DNA of 64,000 nucleotides from Prochlorococcus sp. AG-673-L20 (GTDB lineage: Bacteria; Cyanobacteriota; Cyanobacteriia; PCC-6307; Cyanobiaceae): NCBI GenBank assembly GCA_003211135.1, contig QCTN01000001.1, forward strand, positions 1 through 64,000, read 5' to 3'. Shown piece after piece: positions 33,537 to 42,188 of this stretch (position 1 is the stretch's first letter; every line of letters starts with the position of its first letter). Position numbers and translations under genes: made by a program. The notes under the pieces are model-generated. The model searched no databases and was not told the DNA's origin. It saw only the letters and a list, made by a program, of their open reading frames with translations.

Positions 33537-33803
33537 ATGTTATTAAACCCTTTTGCTCCTCTAGCTTTCATTAAAATTTCCTCTCTCAAAGCAACTACAT
33601 TTTTTCTACTAGTTCTTCTCATAAAGTCTAATTTACTTAGATTAAAAGGGGGTTTGATAGGTGGCCTGTTTGCTTTGATACTTATTTTAGGAATATTAGC
33701 TTCTACATCTATTGCGCTAGGTTCACTAATTTATGCTTATAGAGTCAAAAATAAATCAGAAGAAGATAACACTGTGCAAGATCTTGAGACAGTGAACATA
33801 TAA
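33537..33803 (+). CDS. Small membrane protein, 88 residues
   Basis: Two hydrophobic stretches (ATTFFLLVLLIK; LIGGLFALILILGILASTSIALGSLIYAY) then an acidic tail (NKSEEDNTVQDLETVNI). It starts about 50 bp after the terminator. Unknown family. Confidence 0.6.
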   Translation: MLLNPFAPLAFIKISSLKATTFFLLVLLIKSNLLRLKGGLIGGLFALILILGILASTSIALGSLIYAYRVKNKSEEDNTVQDLETVNI

Positions 33804-33834
33804 TTTTAATCAAATTAATTAATAAATAATGTTA

Positions 33835-33951
33835 TTAGAAAGGTGTTCCGGGTACAAAATGTAATACTAAAAATCCAAATCCAGCAGCAAAAACGATTGA
33901 AACTGCGATAATCAGAAGGCCTGAAGCCATACCACCCTGTTCAAATGCCAT
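33835..33951 (-). CDS. 38-residue single-pass membrane protein
   Basis: Hand-translated: MAFEQGGMASGLLIIAVSI... AAGFGFLVLHFVPGTPF. One helix; size and composition are like small photosystem or NDH subunits, but I cannot name it. Codons and composition look real. Confidence 0.55.
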   Translation of the reverse strand: MAFEQGGMASGLLIIAVSIVFAAGFGFLVLHFVPGTPF

Positions 33952-34019
33952 AAAATGTAGTTATTTTTTATAAATATAATTCAAATACAAGATAAAAGTA
34001 ATTGTGTAAATTACTCATA

Positions 34020-34205
34020 TCATCCAAATTTGTTATTTATTGTATAAAGTAGCAAAAATATAGAAGATAACGAAAGAAATATTCCGAAAATTATTAGCGG
34101 TTTTGATTTTTCATTATCTTCTTTTTTAGTAAGTTTTTTAGATAAAGATGTATTTTTATCTTTATTAATAATATTTGAAAAAGGTTTTTTCACATTAAAA
34201 AACAA
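34020..34205 (-). CDS. Small tail-anchored protein, 61 residues
   Basis: A lysine-rich soluble half (NKDKNTSLSKKLTKKEDNEKSK) precedes one C-terminal helix (PLIIFGIFLSLSSIFLLLYTI). Unknown. Confidence 0.5.
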   Translation of the reverse strand: MFFNVKKPFSNIINKDKNTSLSKKLTKKEDNEKSKPLIIFGIFLSLSSIFLLLYTINNKFG

Positions 34206-34218
34206 ATTTAATAGGTTA

Positions 34219-34536
34219 CTAATTCATTGATTTAAATAAGTCTTTGTGATAGTCGACAATGTTTTGACAACTGGTCACAGGTGTAAATTCCATATGAATT
34301 CCAAATTTTGCTCTCCAAGGGGCAAAATGTTCAAAAACTTCCTTATCACTATAAGCTTTACAAAGACAAACTACCCTTCCTTCACCAGGAGCATGTACTC
34401 TAAAGAGCATCTCGAAATTTTCAGTTTTATCAGCTTTGGCCATTTCGCCATTATCCCATGCTTCTACAAAAAGTTTATAGGCCTTAACTTGATTATCAAT
34501 ATCTGGAAATTGACAATCCGCAAGATACATTTGCAT
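34219..34536 (-). CDS. DUF3303 domain protein
   Basis: 105 residues. MQMYLADCQFPDIDNQVKAYKLFVEAWDNG and GEGRVVCLCKAYSDKEVFEHFAPWRAKFG fit the cyanobacterial DUF3303 fold. Soluble, with four cysteines. Function unknown. Confidence 0.7.
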   Translation of the reverse strand: MQMYLADCQFPDIDNQVKAYKLFVEAWDNGEMAKADKTENFEMLFRVHAPGEGRVVCLCKAYSDKEVFEHFAPWRAKFGIHMEFTPVTSCQNIVDYHKDLFKSMN

Positions 34537-34624
34537 TAGTTTTTTTATTATTTATGTATATTATCTGTCAAATTCAAACTTATTTCTTGCACTGTTTTAA
34601 TTTGAACATCATATAGGGTTTTTT

Positions 34625-34780
34625 TTACGGTATGAAATGAGATGATAATATTTCTAGAAATTTTCCAATATCTTTTTTATATAAACTGTCAGTAATTTTT
34701 AGAGAGAACAATTCATTTTCGTTCAATTCTTCCTTTTGATTATCAAAATTAACATTTCCTTTAAACGTAATGTTTTGCAT
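34625..34780 (-). CDS. 51-residue hypothetical protein
   Basis: Hand-translated: MQNITFKGNVNFDNQKEELN... LFSLKITDSLYKKDIGKFLEI.... Soluble, alternating strand and helix. It has no detectable motif. Confidence 0.45.
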   Translation of the reverse strand: MQNITFKGNVNFDNQKEELNENELFSLKITDSLYKKDIGKFLEILSSHFIP

Positions 34781-34872
34781 GAAAAAATAATTTATTACTA
34801 TTTAAAATTTAAGCAATTTATCTGAAATGGCAATTTTCTTTACATAATGTTTTGTCTTTTTAGACTTAATAT

Positions 34873-35190
34873 CTATATAAACTTACCTATTAGGTAAAAA
34901 ATTGTGTTTAATATACTTAAGACTACGGTAATAAATGATGCTAGAACAGGCAATAGATTAAACCATAATTGGGATGTTTTCATGGCTGAATCTATTGGTA
35001 AAAACTTTCCACTCCTTTTTATTCTTATTTGTAACCAAAAAATTGACAATGGATAAATTACCTTTGCGAAAGTAATAAATACAGAAATTAAATACCCTTT
35101 TTTTGAATAGAGTATGTAACCTGAAAATAAATATAAAAACCAAATAAGGGATCTTTGAAATAATAATAATTTTTTGCTTCTGCTACTCAT
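34873..35190 (-). CDS. Membrane protein, 105 residues
   Basis: About three helices (SLIWFLYLFSGYILYS; LISVFITFAKVIYPLSIFWL; LLPVLASFITVVLSILNTIFYLIG) with a basic N-terminus. It lies 17 bp after the GNAT gene stop on the same strand. Unknown. Confidence 0.55.
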   Translation of the reverse strand: MSSRSKKLLLFQRSLIWFLYLFSGYILYSKKGYLISVFITFAKVIYPLSIFWLQIRIKRSGKFLPIDSAMKTSQLWFNLLPVLASFITVVLSILNTIFYLIGKFI

Positions 35191-35206
35191 TTTTTTATTT
35201 AATCAT

Positions 35207-35668
35207 TTAAAAATTTTTTATCATCTTATATCTTTCAAATGTTATATTCTTTATAATTATTTTTTCTTTACGAATTATTTTCCAGCTATTTTTTAGAAAT
35301 AATTCATAACTAATTAAGCTAGCCTCAGTCGTTAAGAAAGGTAAACCCTCTCTTATTGCTTCCTTTTCTATTTTTTGAAGTAACTTTGTCCCATAACCTT
35401 TCCTTTGTGAATCTCCTCTGCAATATAAGAGGGAAATTCTATTATTTGGATATCTTAAGGCAAAAGCAATTATTTGATCTCTTTCATTAATAAGCCATCC
35501 TTTACCTTCCTTTAAGGATAAATTAAAATATTTATTATCCCAAGCTTGACTTGCCCAAGCTCTTTTTTGTTCTAAAGTATAAATTTTCTCATCTATAGAA
35601 ATTATTGAATCAAAATATATTTTTTTTAAATCAAGTTGATCTTTTTGGGTAATTTGTTTTAAATTCAT
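35207..35668 (-). CDS. GNAT-family N-acetyltransferase
   Basis: 153 residues from MNLKQITQKDQLDLKKIYFD (35668). The longer track start would overlap the divergent peptidase E gene. SLLYCRGDSQRKGYGTKLLQKIEKEA is the acetyl-CoA loop (Q/RxxGxG/A form: QRKGYG), and LTTEASLISYELFLKNSW is the C-terminal strand-helix. The acceptor is unknown. Confidence 0.82.
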   Translation of the reverse strand: MNLKQITQKDQLDLKKIYFDSIISIDEKIYTLEQKRAWASQAWDNKYFNLSLKEGKGWLINERDQIIAFALRYPNNRISLLYCRGDSQRKGYGTKLLQKIEKEAIREGLPFLTTEASLISYELFLKNSWKIIRKEKIIIKNITFERYKMIKNF

Positions 35669-35688
35669 TGAGTTAAGTTCAAATTGCA

Positions 35689-36387
35689 ATGTCAAATAAA
35701 AATATTGTGGCAATAGGAGGTGGAGGTTTTGGAAGGTCCTTAGGTGAACTTAAGATAGAGAAATATATTACTTCATTAGTTAAAAAGGAAAGACCAAAAA
35801 TTTGCTTTATTCCCACTGCATCAGGAGATAATAATTCATATAAATTAAATTTTTATAGAGCTTTTTCAAAATTAAATTGTATAACTAGTCATCTTGATTT
35901 CTTTTCAAGAACAGAAAACTTGGAAAAAAAAATTCTATCCCAAGATATTATTTATGTTGGTGGAGGAAACACAAAAAGTATGTTGGCGGTTTGGAAAGAA
36001 TGGGATATGCAGAATATTCTGAAAATTGCTTATGAAAAAGGGATTATAATGAGTGGTGTCAGTGCCGGAGCGATATGCTGGTTTGATCAAGGAATTACGG
36101 ACTCTTTCTCTGATAAATTAGAGATAATAAATTGTTTGGGAATAATAAAAGGGATAGCTTGCCCTCATTATGATGAGGAAAAAGAAAGAGAACCTTTCGT
36201 AAAAAAAATAATTAAAAACCAAAGAATTGATTCTTGTATTTGTATAGAGGGCAATTGTGCCTTGCATATTAAAAATGATTTTAATTATGTATCAATTAAT
36301 TTTGGAAATAAAAAGAAGTGTATAAAAATATCTAGCGAAAATAATAAATTAATTAAAGAATATTTTAAAAATTATGATTGTATATAA
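35689..36387 (+). CDS. Peptidase S51 (dipeptidase E-like)
   Basis: 232 residues. The IYVGGGNT and MSGVSAGAICWF blocks carry the nucleophile elbow Ser of S51 peptidases. ACPHYDEEKERE has the catalytic His. ICFIPTASGD is the usual first strand. Cytoplasmic; it may split Asp-X dipeptides or act as a cyanophycinase-like enzyme, but the small size and no signal peptide favour dipeptidase. Confidence 0.85.
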   Translation: MSNKNIVAIGGGGFGRSLGELKIEKYITSLVKKERPKICFIPTASGDNNSYKLNFYRAFSKLNCITSHLDFFSRTENLEKKILSQDIIYVGGGNTKSMLAVWKEWDMQNILKIAYEKGIIMSGVSAGAICWFDQGITDSFSDKLEIINCLGIIKGIACPHYDEEKEREPFVKKIIKNQRIDSCICIEGNCALHIKNDFNYVSINFGNKKKCIKISSENNKLIKEYFKNYDCI

Positions 36388-36391
36388 AAAG

Positions 36392-36793
36392 CTATATATC
36401 TTCGTTTTTTGCTATTGATACTAATTCCATACCCTTATATTTTATAAAAGAAGCTGTCCATATTTCTTTTGATAAATTACCTAAATATTTTAAAAATTGT
36501 GTTGTATCACCGTCTCTTATCCATTCAGATTTTATAAATGGAAGTTCTTTCTGCATTCTTTTTGGATGCATATGAACTAATAGTAGGCCTTTATCTTCGG
36601 ATACTCTTTTTAAGGCTCCTTCATCACTTCTTTGGAAAACTCTTAAAAGAAGATTTAGAATTACTTCTTCCCCAAGTTTAATTAAATTACCTTCTTCTAG
36701 TTTTTCTTTAATCTCTTTCCCACCTAAAGGCATGGCTCTGACGTTATTTTGCTCTATTAATGCAATTGCAATTAGATAATCCTGACTTGCCAT
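36392..36793 (-). CDS. Hypothetical protein, 133 residues
   Basis: Soluble alpha/beta protein (LIAIALIEQNNVRAMPLGGKEIKEKL, GLLLVHMHPKRMQKELPFIKSEW). It has no signal peptide and no recognised active site. It lies convergent with peptidase E, 4-bp gap. It looks like a conserved cyanobacterial hypothetical. Confidence 0.65.
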   Translation of the reverse strand: MASQDYLIAIALIEQNNVRAMPLGGKEIKEKLEEGNLIKLGEEVILNLLLRVFQRSDEGALKRVSEDKGLLLVHMHPKRMQKELPFIKSEWIRDGDTTQFLKYLGNLSKEIWTASFIKYKGMELVSIAKNEDI

Positions 36794-36971
36794 ATTTTTT
36801 TGTAATCTTGTTTAGATTATTCTAACCCCTCGACCTCTTCATATATTTGATTTAATAAGAATAATTGTATTAATAAAAATACAAAATTATAAGGCAATTT
36901 TTTGTAAGTTCTTCCAATCTTTATTTTCCTCAAAATATAATTATTTTTATAATTTTTTATTGCTTATCATT

Positions 36972-37205
36972 ATGAAAACTTCATTTTTATTATTATCGCG
37001 ATTAGTTTTAGGTTTATGGACCTCTTGGCCAGGGATAGTTATGCCTAATAATTGGAAATGCTTTAAAGATATTATTGAAAAATCTTCCAAAGAACTAATC
37101 TCTTTAAAGGTAGCTTTGGCTGTTTCTCCAAATTACATATTAAAAGGTTATAGAATAACTAATAATTTAAAAATAAGAGTTGTATTTGACGCATGCTTTC
37201 GTTAA
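36972..37205 (+). CDS. Small secreted or membrane-anchored protein
   Basis: 77 residues from MKTSFLLLSRLVLGLWTSWPG; the track start four codons upstream is less likely because the basic residue should open the signal. The mature part (NNWKCFKDIIEKSSKELISLK... FDACFR) has two cysteines. Unknown family. It lies upstream of the MTHFR-like gene. Confidence 0.55.
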   Translation: MKTSFLLLSRLVLGLWTSWPGIVMPNNWKCFKDIIEKSSKELISLKVALAVSPNYILKGYRITNNLKIRVVFDACFR

Positions 37206-37239
37206 CTCTTTTACCTTATAAATATTTTATAATTGGAAC

Positions 37240-38058
37240 ATGTTAAATGATTTAAGATTCGAATTATCTTTTAAAAATACTTTTCAATTAGAAAATAAAC
37301 TTAATTTTTGCATATCCAACAATATTAATAAAATCAATATCCCATGCAAAGGGGTAATAAAAAAAGATTTCTTAAATGAGACTATAAAATATATTGGTGA
37401 AAACTATAAAAATTTAGATGTCATATATCATTATAGTCTCTATCATCAATATACAAAGAATAGAAAATATTCATATTTAGAGTTTTTAAATTTTATCAAA
37501 AAATGTAAGTTTTATAAAAATAAGGAAATTTTACTAGTTTCAGGATCTAATAAGAAAAAAAACTTTGAAGTATTAGATGTATTGAAAGATTTTAAAAATG
37601 AAAAAAATTTAAATATTAATATAGGAATTGCTTATAACCCTTACTTGAAAAATCATTACAATATTTGTGGAGAAAGAGAAAGAATAAAAAAGAAATTTTC
37701 TTCTAGATTAACTAAATCAATCTGGCTTCAATTTGGAACTGATATTAAATTACTTGAAAAAGAAATTAATTTTTTAAAAGATTCTGTTCTAAATAATTCA
37801 TTTCATAGTAAAGATAAAAATGTGAAAATTTTCGGAAGCTTATTAATTCCATCAAAGGAATTTATTTCTCGATTTAAATTTCGTCCATGGAAAGGGGTTT
37901 TTATTTCAGAGAATTATCTTAGTTCACTAGATGATTTTTACGCATTTACAAAAGATTTAATTGAAATCTATCTTGATAATAATATTTGTCCAATAATTGA
38001 AACTGAATGTTCTTCAATAAAAAAATTACAAGATATTCATTCTTTAATTAAAAAATAA
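37240..38058 (+). CDS. Methylenetetrahydrofolate reductase-like protein (mycobacterial-type)
   Basis: 272 residues. Family text: NIGIAYNPYLKN.., ERERIKKKFSSRL.KSIWLQFGTDI and KIFGSLLIPSKEFISRFKFRPWKGVFISENYL. These blocks match the short TIM-barrel proteins called mycobacterial-type MTHFR, which are distinct from classical MetF. Such enzymes would make 5-methyl-THF for methionine synthesis. An FAD oxidoreductase gene starts 13 bp downstream. Enzyme activity is inferred from the family only. Confidence 0.7.
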   Translation: MLNDLRFELSFKNTFQLENKLNFCISNNINKINIPCKGVIKKDFLNETIKYIGENYKNLDVIYHYSLYHQYTKNRKYSYLEFLNFIKKCKFYKNKEILLVSGSNKKKNFEVLDVLKDFKNEKNLNINIGIAYNPYLKNHYNICGERERIKKKFSSRLTKSIWLQFGTDIKLLEKEINFLKDSVLNNSFHSKDKNVKIFGSLLIPSKEFISRFKFRPWKGVFISENYLSSLDDFYAFTKDLIEIYLDNNICPIIETECSSIKKLQDIHSLIKK

Positions 38059-38071
38059 CAAGGTAATAATT

Positions 38072-39235
38072 ATGATTAATGATACTTTTTATGATATCGC
38101 GATTATTGGTGGGGGAATATCTTCATGTGTATTTTCATCTTTTCATCTGAAAAACGGCTACCAAGGTAGGATTGCGATAATAGAAAATGGTAGAAATCTT
38201 GGAGGACGTTCTAGTACAAGAAATAGTATTAGTAATAGTGGGTGGCAACTCAATCATGGTTCCCCTAATTTCAATATTTGCAACAGTAATAATAATCAGT
38301 TGTTGAAAACTTACATTCAGGAATTATTAGATTCAAAAATTATCCAATCAGATCCTTCTGATTTAATTGAATTATATGAAGATCATAGAGATCAAAAAAA
38401 AATAATCTGTGATTTTCATAGTTGCAAAAATTATATTTCAAGCTCTTCTATGACTGATTTATCAAGAAATATAATTAAACGTAATAATTTGAATAATCAA
38501 GTTGATTTTTTCTTTCAAACTTTAATAGTCAAATTAAAATATGAAAACAATTGTTGGATTTTAACCTCAAAAAATGGCTATAAATTTAAAGCAAAATTTC
38601 TTGTATGTTCAAGTAATTTAATTTTACATAAAAGATCTTTAGATATTTTGAAGATAAATCAAATACCATTGAGGGAAGCTATTCCAATAAATAATGATAT
38701 AAAAATTGATACAATTTTAAATCTTCTTAATAAGCAAGAATATGTTCAAAGATTAACTTTTTTGATTTATACAAAATCCAATTATAGTTATAAAGATAAC
38801 TATAAGGATAGATTTAGGTATTTCCTTTTAAATAATTTTCTAGAAGAAAAATTTAAATTTGAAAGGATTATATTTCAAAAACAAATTAATAACCAAATAG
38901 GAATTGTCCTACATACTAGAAATAAAAAATTTATAACTGAATATTTTCAATGCAAGAATAAAAAGAAATTTAAAAATATCTTATTAGATAAATTCAATCA
39001 AATATTCGATGCAAATTCTTATATAAATAAACTAATAGATTATCAGGATATTTCTACGATGATATGGAGAGCATCTCAACCATCTGGTATAGGGATACCT
39101 GAAAATTTGCAAGTTTGTGATAAATATAATATAGCTTTTTGTGGCGATTGGTTTGATTTAGAGGGGTTTGGTAGGATTGAAGGTGCAATATTGAGTGCTT
39201 TAAAATTGTCTTATAAGATTAGTTCACTATATTAA
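38072..39235 (+). CDS. FAD-dependent oxidoreductase, renalase/amine-oxidase-like
   Basis: 387 residues. YDIAIIGGGISSCVFSSFHL is the Rossmann dinucleotide-binding start. IIENGRNLGGRSSTRNS is the GG-R motif of the amine-oxidase/renalase group. NIAFCGDWFDLEGFGRIEGAILSALK is the C-terminal FAD-binding block (GD...G..GA..SG-like). It lies 13 bp after the MTHFR-like gene, probably one transcript. Substrate unknown. Confidence 0.8.
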   Translation: MINDTFYDIAIIGGGISSCVFSSFHLKNGYQGRIAIIENGRNLGGRSSTRNSISNSGWQLNHGSPNFNICNSNNNQLLKTYIQELLDSKIIQSDPSDLIELYEDHRDQKKIICDFHSCKNYISSSSMTDLSRNIIKRNNLNNQVDFFFQTLIVKLKYENNCWILTSKNGYKFKAKFLVCSSNLILHKRSLDILKINQIPLREAIPINNDIKIDTILNLLNKQEYVQRLTFLIYTKSNYSYKDNYKDRFRYFLLNNFLEEKFKFERIIFQKQINNQIGIVLHTRNKKFITEYFQCKNKKKFKNILLDKFNQIFDANSYINKLIDYQDISTMIWRASQPSGIGIPENLQVCDKYNIAFCGDWFDLEGFGRIEGAILSALKLSYKISSLY

Positions 39236-39830
39236 TTATTTTTTTTAATAGAAGGTCAATATCACTTTTCTTCCTAATGACAATTGTGTTGAAATAATTT
39301 CTTGAATTACATTTCTTTTTATTTTTATGAAATAATTCCCATGCTTTTATAAAGTCTCTTTTTGCAAGATCTTTACTTTTCCCTCTTTCTAAAAAATCTC
39401 TTTTAATTACTCTATTCAAACAAGTTTGTTTATTAGCTTTTAGTTTAATTAAAAGGCAATTTTCTTTTGAAAGAGTTTTTAATATTTCTTGTCCAAATAT
39501 TCCTTCTATAATAAGAAATCTTATATTTTTAGTATTTTGATATACTTTTTTTATAGATTTACTTTTGAAATTATATTTATAATAGAAATCAGAGAATCCG
39601 TTTTTTACAATAAATTCTAGATCTCTTTTAAATAATCCAAAGTTGAAGCTTATTTTTCTGTCAAAATAAGAAGTTAATGTTCGTGATAATATTTGACTTA
39701 ATATACCTGTTCTGTAGTAATTATCTGTATTTAATATTATTCCATTTTTAATTTTTTTTAAAATCCTTTCGGATAGTGTAGTTTTTCCGCTTCCAGATGG
39801 TCCACTAATAACTATTAATTGCATATTCAA
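39219..39830 (-). CDS. Uridine-kinase-like P-loop protein
   Basis: 203 residues. LIVISGPSGSGKTTLSERIL is a Walker A loop; NTDNYYRTG resembles the substrate loop of uridine kinase/phosphoribulokinase relatives; FLIIEGIFGQEIL is the Walker B region; VIKRDFLERGKS is a lid-like segment. The phosphate acceptor is not clear. Its last 17 bp overlap the end of the FAD oxidoreductase gene. Confidence 0.75.
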   Translation of the reverse strand: MNMQLIVISGPSGSGKTTLSERILKKIKNGIILNTDNYYRTGILSQILSRTLTSYFDRKISFNFGLFKRDLEFIVKNGFSDFYYKYNFKSKSIKKVYQNTKNIRFLIIEGIFGQEILKTLSKENCLLIKLKANKQTCLNRVIKRDFLERGKSKDLAKRDFIKAWELFHKNKKKCNSRNYFNTIVIRKKSDIDLLLKKIINIVN

Positions 39831-40331
39831 AAATCAGTTGAATAATATTGAAGAAATGTATCTCATAATAATTAAGTCAAAAAAAATTAATAAGTCAATT
39901 TATTATTAAATTTTGGTATGGTTTTAGCTTAATAATATGATTAAATTCGTTTTTACCTTAGAAATTAAATTTCGGATTTATTTTTAGTATGGATATGTAA
40001 AATTAATTCAAAGAATTTTTTATTAACTTAAATTAAAAAAATACCAAATTTTCAGTTAAATCTCTAATTTGAATTATTAAACTGCAAAAAATAAATTTAT
40101 TATTTCATTCTTGGATTAGATCAATAAATTAAATATGAACTTTAAAAATATTTATATAGTTCCGCATTTAATTTCTAACTTGCATCATAAATAAATATAT
40201 GACTTAATATAGATGTAAATAAAAATTAATTTCTATCATTTCTTTTTAAAATTATTATTGATTGTTTGAAAAAATTAATTTATTTTTTTATTGAAATGTA
40301 GAATTTATTAAATTATCAAATTTTTGAATAA
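39831..40331. other. 501-bp AT-rich gap with no gene seen
   Basis: I see no ORF with coding character on either strand, no strong terminator and no tRNA. It contains one copy of the 9-mer TTCCGCATT (40160-40168) that also occurs before the genes at 16637 and 19417. It could hold a promoter of the HhH gene or an unrecognised RNA. Confidence 0.4.
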
Positions 40332-40664
40332 ATGATTACTAAATTTTTAAGAAAGTTAAAATCAATCCTATTTAAGAGCGAGACCTCTACAGAAATTCCT
40401 TTACCTAAAAAAACTGTATCAAAAACCAAGAAGAAGTCTGTAAAGTCTTCTAAGGCCTCTAAACCTAAAACAAAGAAAGATGATTCGAAAAAAATTATAG
40501 AATCTTTTAAAGCTATTCCTGGGGTAGGAGCTAAGAGTGCAGAGGCCTTTTATAAGGCTGGTTTTAAAACTCCAAAGTCAATTACTTCTGCAAAAGATGA
40601 AGATCTTCTTGCTGTTCCTGGAGTTGGAATCAATCTTGTTAAGAAACTAAAGAATATTAAATAA
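40332..40664 (+). CDS. Helix-hairpin-helix DNA-binding protein
   Basis: 110 residues. A basic, Lys/Ser-rich N-terminal half (KKTVSKTKKKSVKSSKASKP) is followed by a tandem HhH module: FKAIPGVGAKSAEAFYKAGF and LLAVPGVGINLVKKLKNI, two GxG hairpins. This predicts non-specific DNA binding, for instance as a nucleoid or repair accessory protein. No catalytic domain. Confidence 0.8.
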   Translation: MITKFLRKLKSILFKSETSTEIPLPKKTVSKTKKKSVKSSKASKPKTKKDDSKKIIESFKAIPGVGAKSAEAFYKAGFKTPKSITSAKDEDLLAVPGVGINLVKKLKNIK

Positions 40665-40804
40665 AAAAATATCAATATTATTGATGGATAAAGATTAACT
40701 ATTGAATTTTAAAATAGTTAATCAATTTATTTTCTAAAATTTCTTAGTATTCAATTATAAATTTCCACCTTTTAAATAATTAAAAATAATTGTAATCTTA
40801 CAAA

Positions 40805-40981
40805 TTATCTTCTTCTTGCTTTTCTTCTTTGTTGTAATTTTCTCTTATATTTTTCAATAGGAGTTTCATGATGTCTTAATCTTTTTAAATCAGCAAATAT
40901 CCCTGATTTTGAGACTTGCCTTTTAAATCTTCTAAGGGCAGATTCTATTCCCTCATTTTCTCCAACAGTAACTTGAGTCAA
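40805..40981 (-). CDS. rpsU: 30S ribosomal protein S21 (bS21)
   Basis: 58 residues, absent from the ORF track, read from TTG: (M)[20 protein letters not shown]... then [15 protein letters not shown]. This is textbook bS21: the N-terminal QVxVxENE, ALRRFKR and the basic tail. It is a small-subunit protein near the mRNA channel. The start is TTG; no better upstream start exists. Confidence 0.93.
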
Positions 40982-41070
40982 AATTTACTAAATAAATGTA
41001 ATTATATCATTTTAACGGATCTTTTAAGGATTTTTATAACTCAATATTTTAAGAATAACTTGGAAGATTC

Positions 41071-41535
41071 TTATTTTCTTTTAGCCCAATTAAGAAAATT
41101 CTTCTTTGGGTTAAGTATATCTTCTGTGGATTCAAAATAATTCTTTGACCAACTTTCCTTAGATAGTCCTACAAATAACATCAAATTTAGAGGATATTGA
41201 TCACTATCTGAGCAGTTTCTAAAATCGTCTCTAAATAAAAATATTTCTTTATTTAGCGCAATAGAAATTCCTAGTTCTACCATTACTCCCTCATCTGGAG
41301 GGGTACCGTTAACAATCGCAAAAATGCAATCACATGACTTTAAATCGTTGAAATTTGCTTTTGCTAGGTCATAAGCCCAATTATTTTTGTTTGTTATTAA
41401 ATGTTTTGTTCTCTCAAAGGGTTCATAAACTTCTACATTTAAATTTTGAAATATTTTAATGAATTCAGGTATTAGATTTTTAGTTTGTTTTGAAAACCCA
41501 TATGGATTAGCTAAATATAATTTTTTTTTATTCAC
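41071..41535 (-). CDS. Nucleoside 2-deoxyribosyltransferase family protein
   Basis: 154 residues with a GTG start inside a GTGA overlap with the upstream stop; AGGAGGC lies 6-12 bp before it. LYLANPYGFSKQTKN.., CDCIFAIVNGTPPDEGVMVELGISIAL (DEGxxxELG catalytic block) and NLMLF match the family. It swaps bases between deoxynucleosides in salvage. It is translationally coupled to the phosphoribosyltransferase-like gene upstream. Confidence 0.88.
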   Translation of the reverse strand: MNKKKLYLANPYGFSKQTKNLIPEFIKIFQNLNVEVYEPFERTKHLITNKNNWAYDLAKANFNDLKSCDCIFAIVNGTPPDEGVMVELGISIALNKEIFLFRDDFRNCSDSDQYPLNLMLFVGLSKESWSKNYFESTEDILNPKKNFLNWAKRK

Positions 41536-41927
41536 TTTAGCCTCCTTTTACTTTTGTATTCATTTTCATCTTTAAGCTCATTTTCTTTATTTTCCCATGG
41601 AAATACTATCCATTCTTCTTTAAGAGATAAATTTACGGTCTTCCACCAAATAGGTTTCTTTTTACTAACTAAGACAAAGAAATTAACACCTTCAATATTT
41701 TTATAATTACTTAATGTGATCCCAGTTTCATAAACATCATCAACTATCAGTGAATTTTTTAAGGGCTTATCAATTAATTGAATATTTAATTTATGACTTA
41801 AAGCCACAGCCATACAAAGGCCACCTCTTGGCACACCATAGACTCCTGATAATTTAAGTTTTATGCATTGCTTAGCAATATAATCAACACTTTTATCAAA
41901 TTCGTTCCAAGTAAAATATTTTGTCAT
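41532..41927 (-). CDS. Phosphoribosyltransferase-like protein
   Basis: 131 residues from MTKYFTWNEFDKSVDYIA (41927), one base after the previous gene's stop. YGVPRGGLCMAVALS resembles the PPi loop, and NSLIVDDVYETGITLS is the PRPP-binding motif (VDDVxxTGxTL). The acceptor base is unknown. It overlaps the deoxyribosyltransferase start by 4 bp. Confidence 0.8.
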   Translation of the reverse strand: MTKYFTWNEFDKSVDYIAKQCIKLKLSGVYGVPRGGLCMAVALSHKLNIQLIDKPLKNSLIVDDVYETGITLSNYKNIEGVNFFVLVSKKKPIWWKTVNLSLKEEWIVFPWENKENELKDENEYKSKRRLK

Positions 41928-41928
41928 T

Positions 41929-42114
41929 CTAATTATGTTTGTGTTCAATTATTGGCGCAAAGTTTGAGGCAATTACACTCAATAGTGCTACTACTTGTTC
42001 GTTAGGACAATTGGTCTCAGTTTTTAATTTTTCGCATTCTTTAATTATATTTCCATATATTTCTTCAACAATTCCGTTCATTTGCTCTTGATTAAATGAA
42101 TATGGCTTATTCAT
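41929..42114 (-). CDS. Small protein, 61 residues
   Basis: MNKPYSFNQEQMNGIVEEIYGNIIKECEKLKTETNCPNEQVV... soluble, helical, two cysteines. First gene of a compact three-gene group with the phosphoribosyltransferase and deoxyribosyltransferase (1-bp gap, then a 4-bp overlap). Unknown. Confidence 0.6.
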   Translation of the reverse strand: MNKPYSFNQEQMNGIVEEIYGNIIKECEKLKTETNCPNEQVVALLSVIASNFAPIIEHKHN

Positions 42115-42188
42115 ATTTTTATTCCTAAATATATTTATTTTTACTTATTTATTAAATAAGTAAACATTTTTATTTCAATAATATGAAA

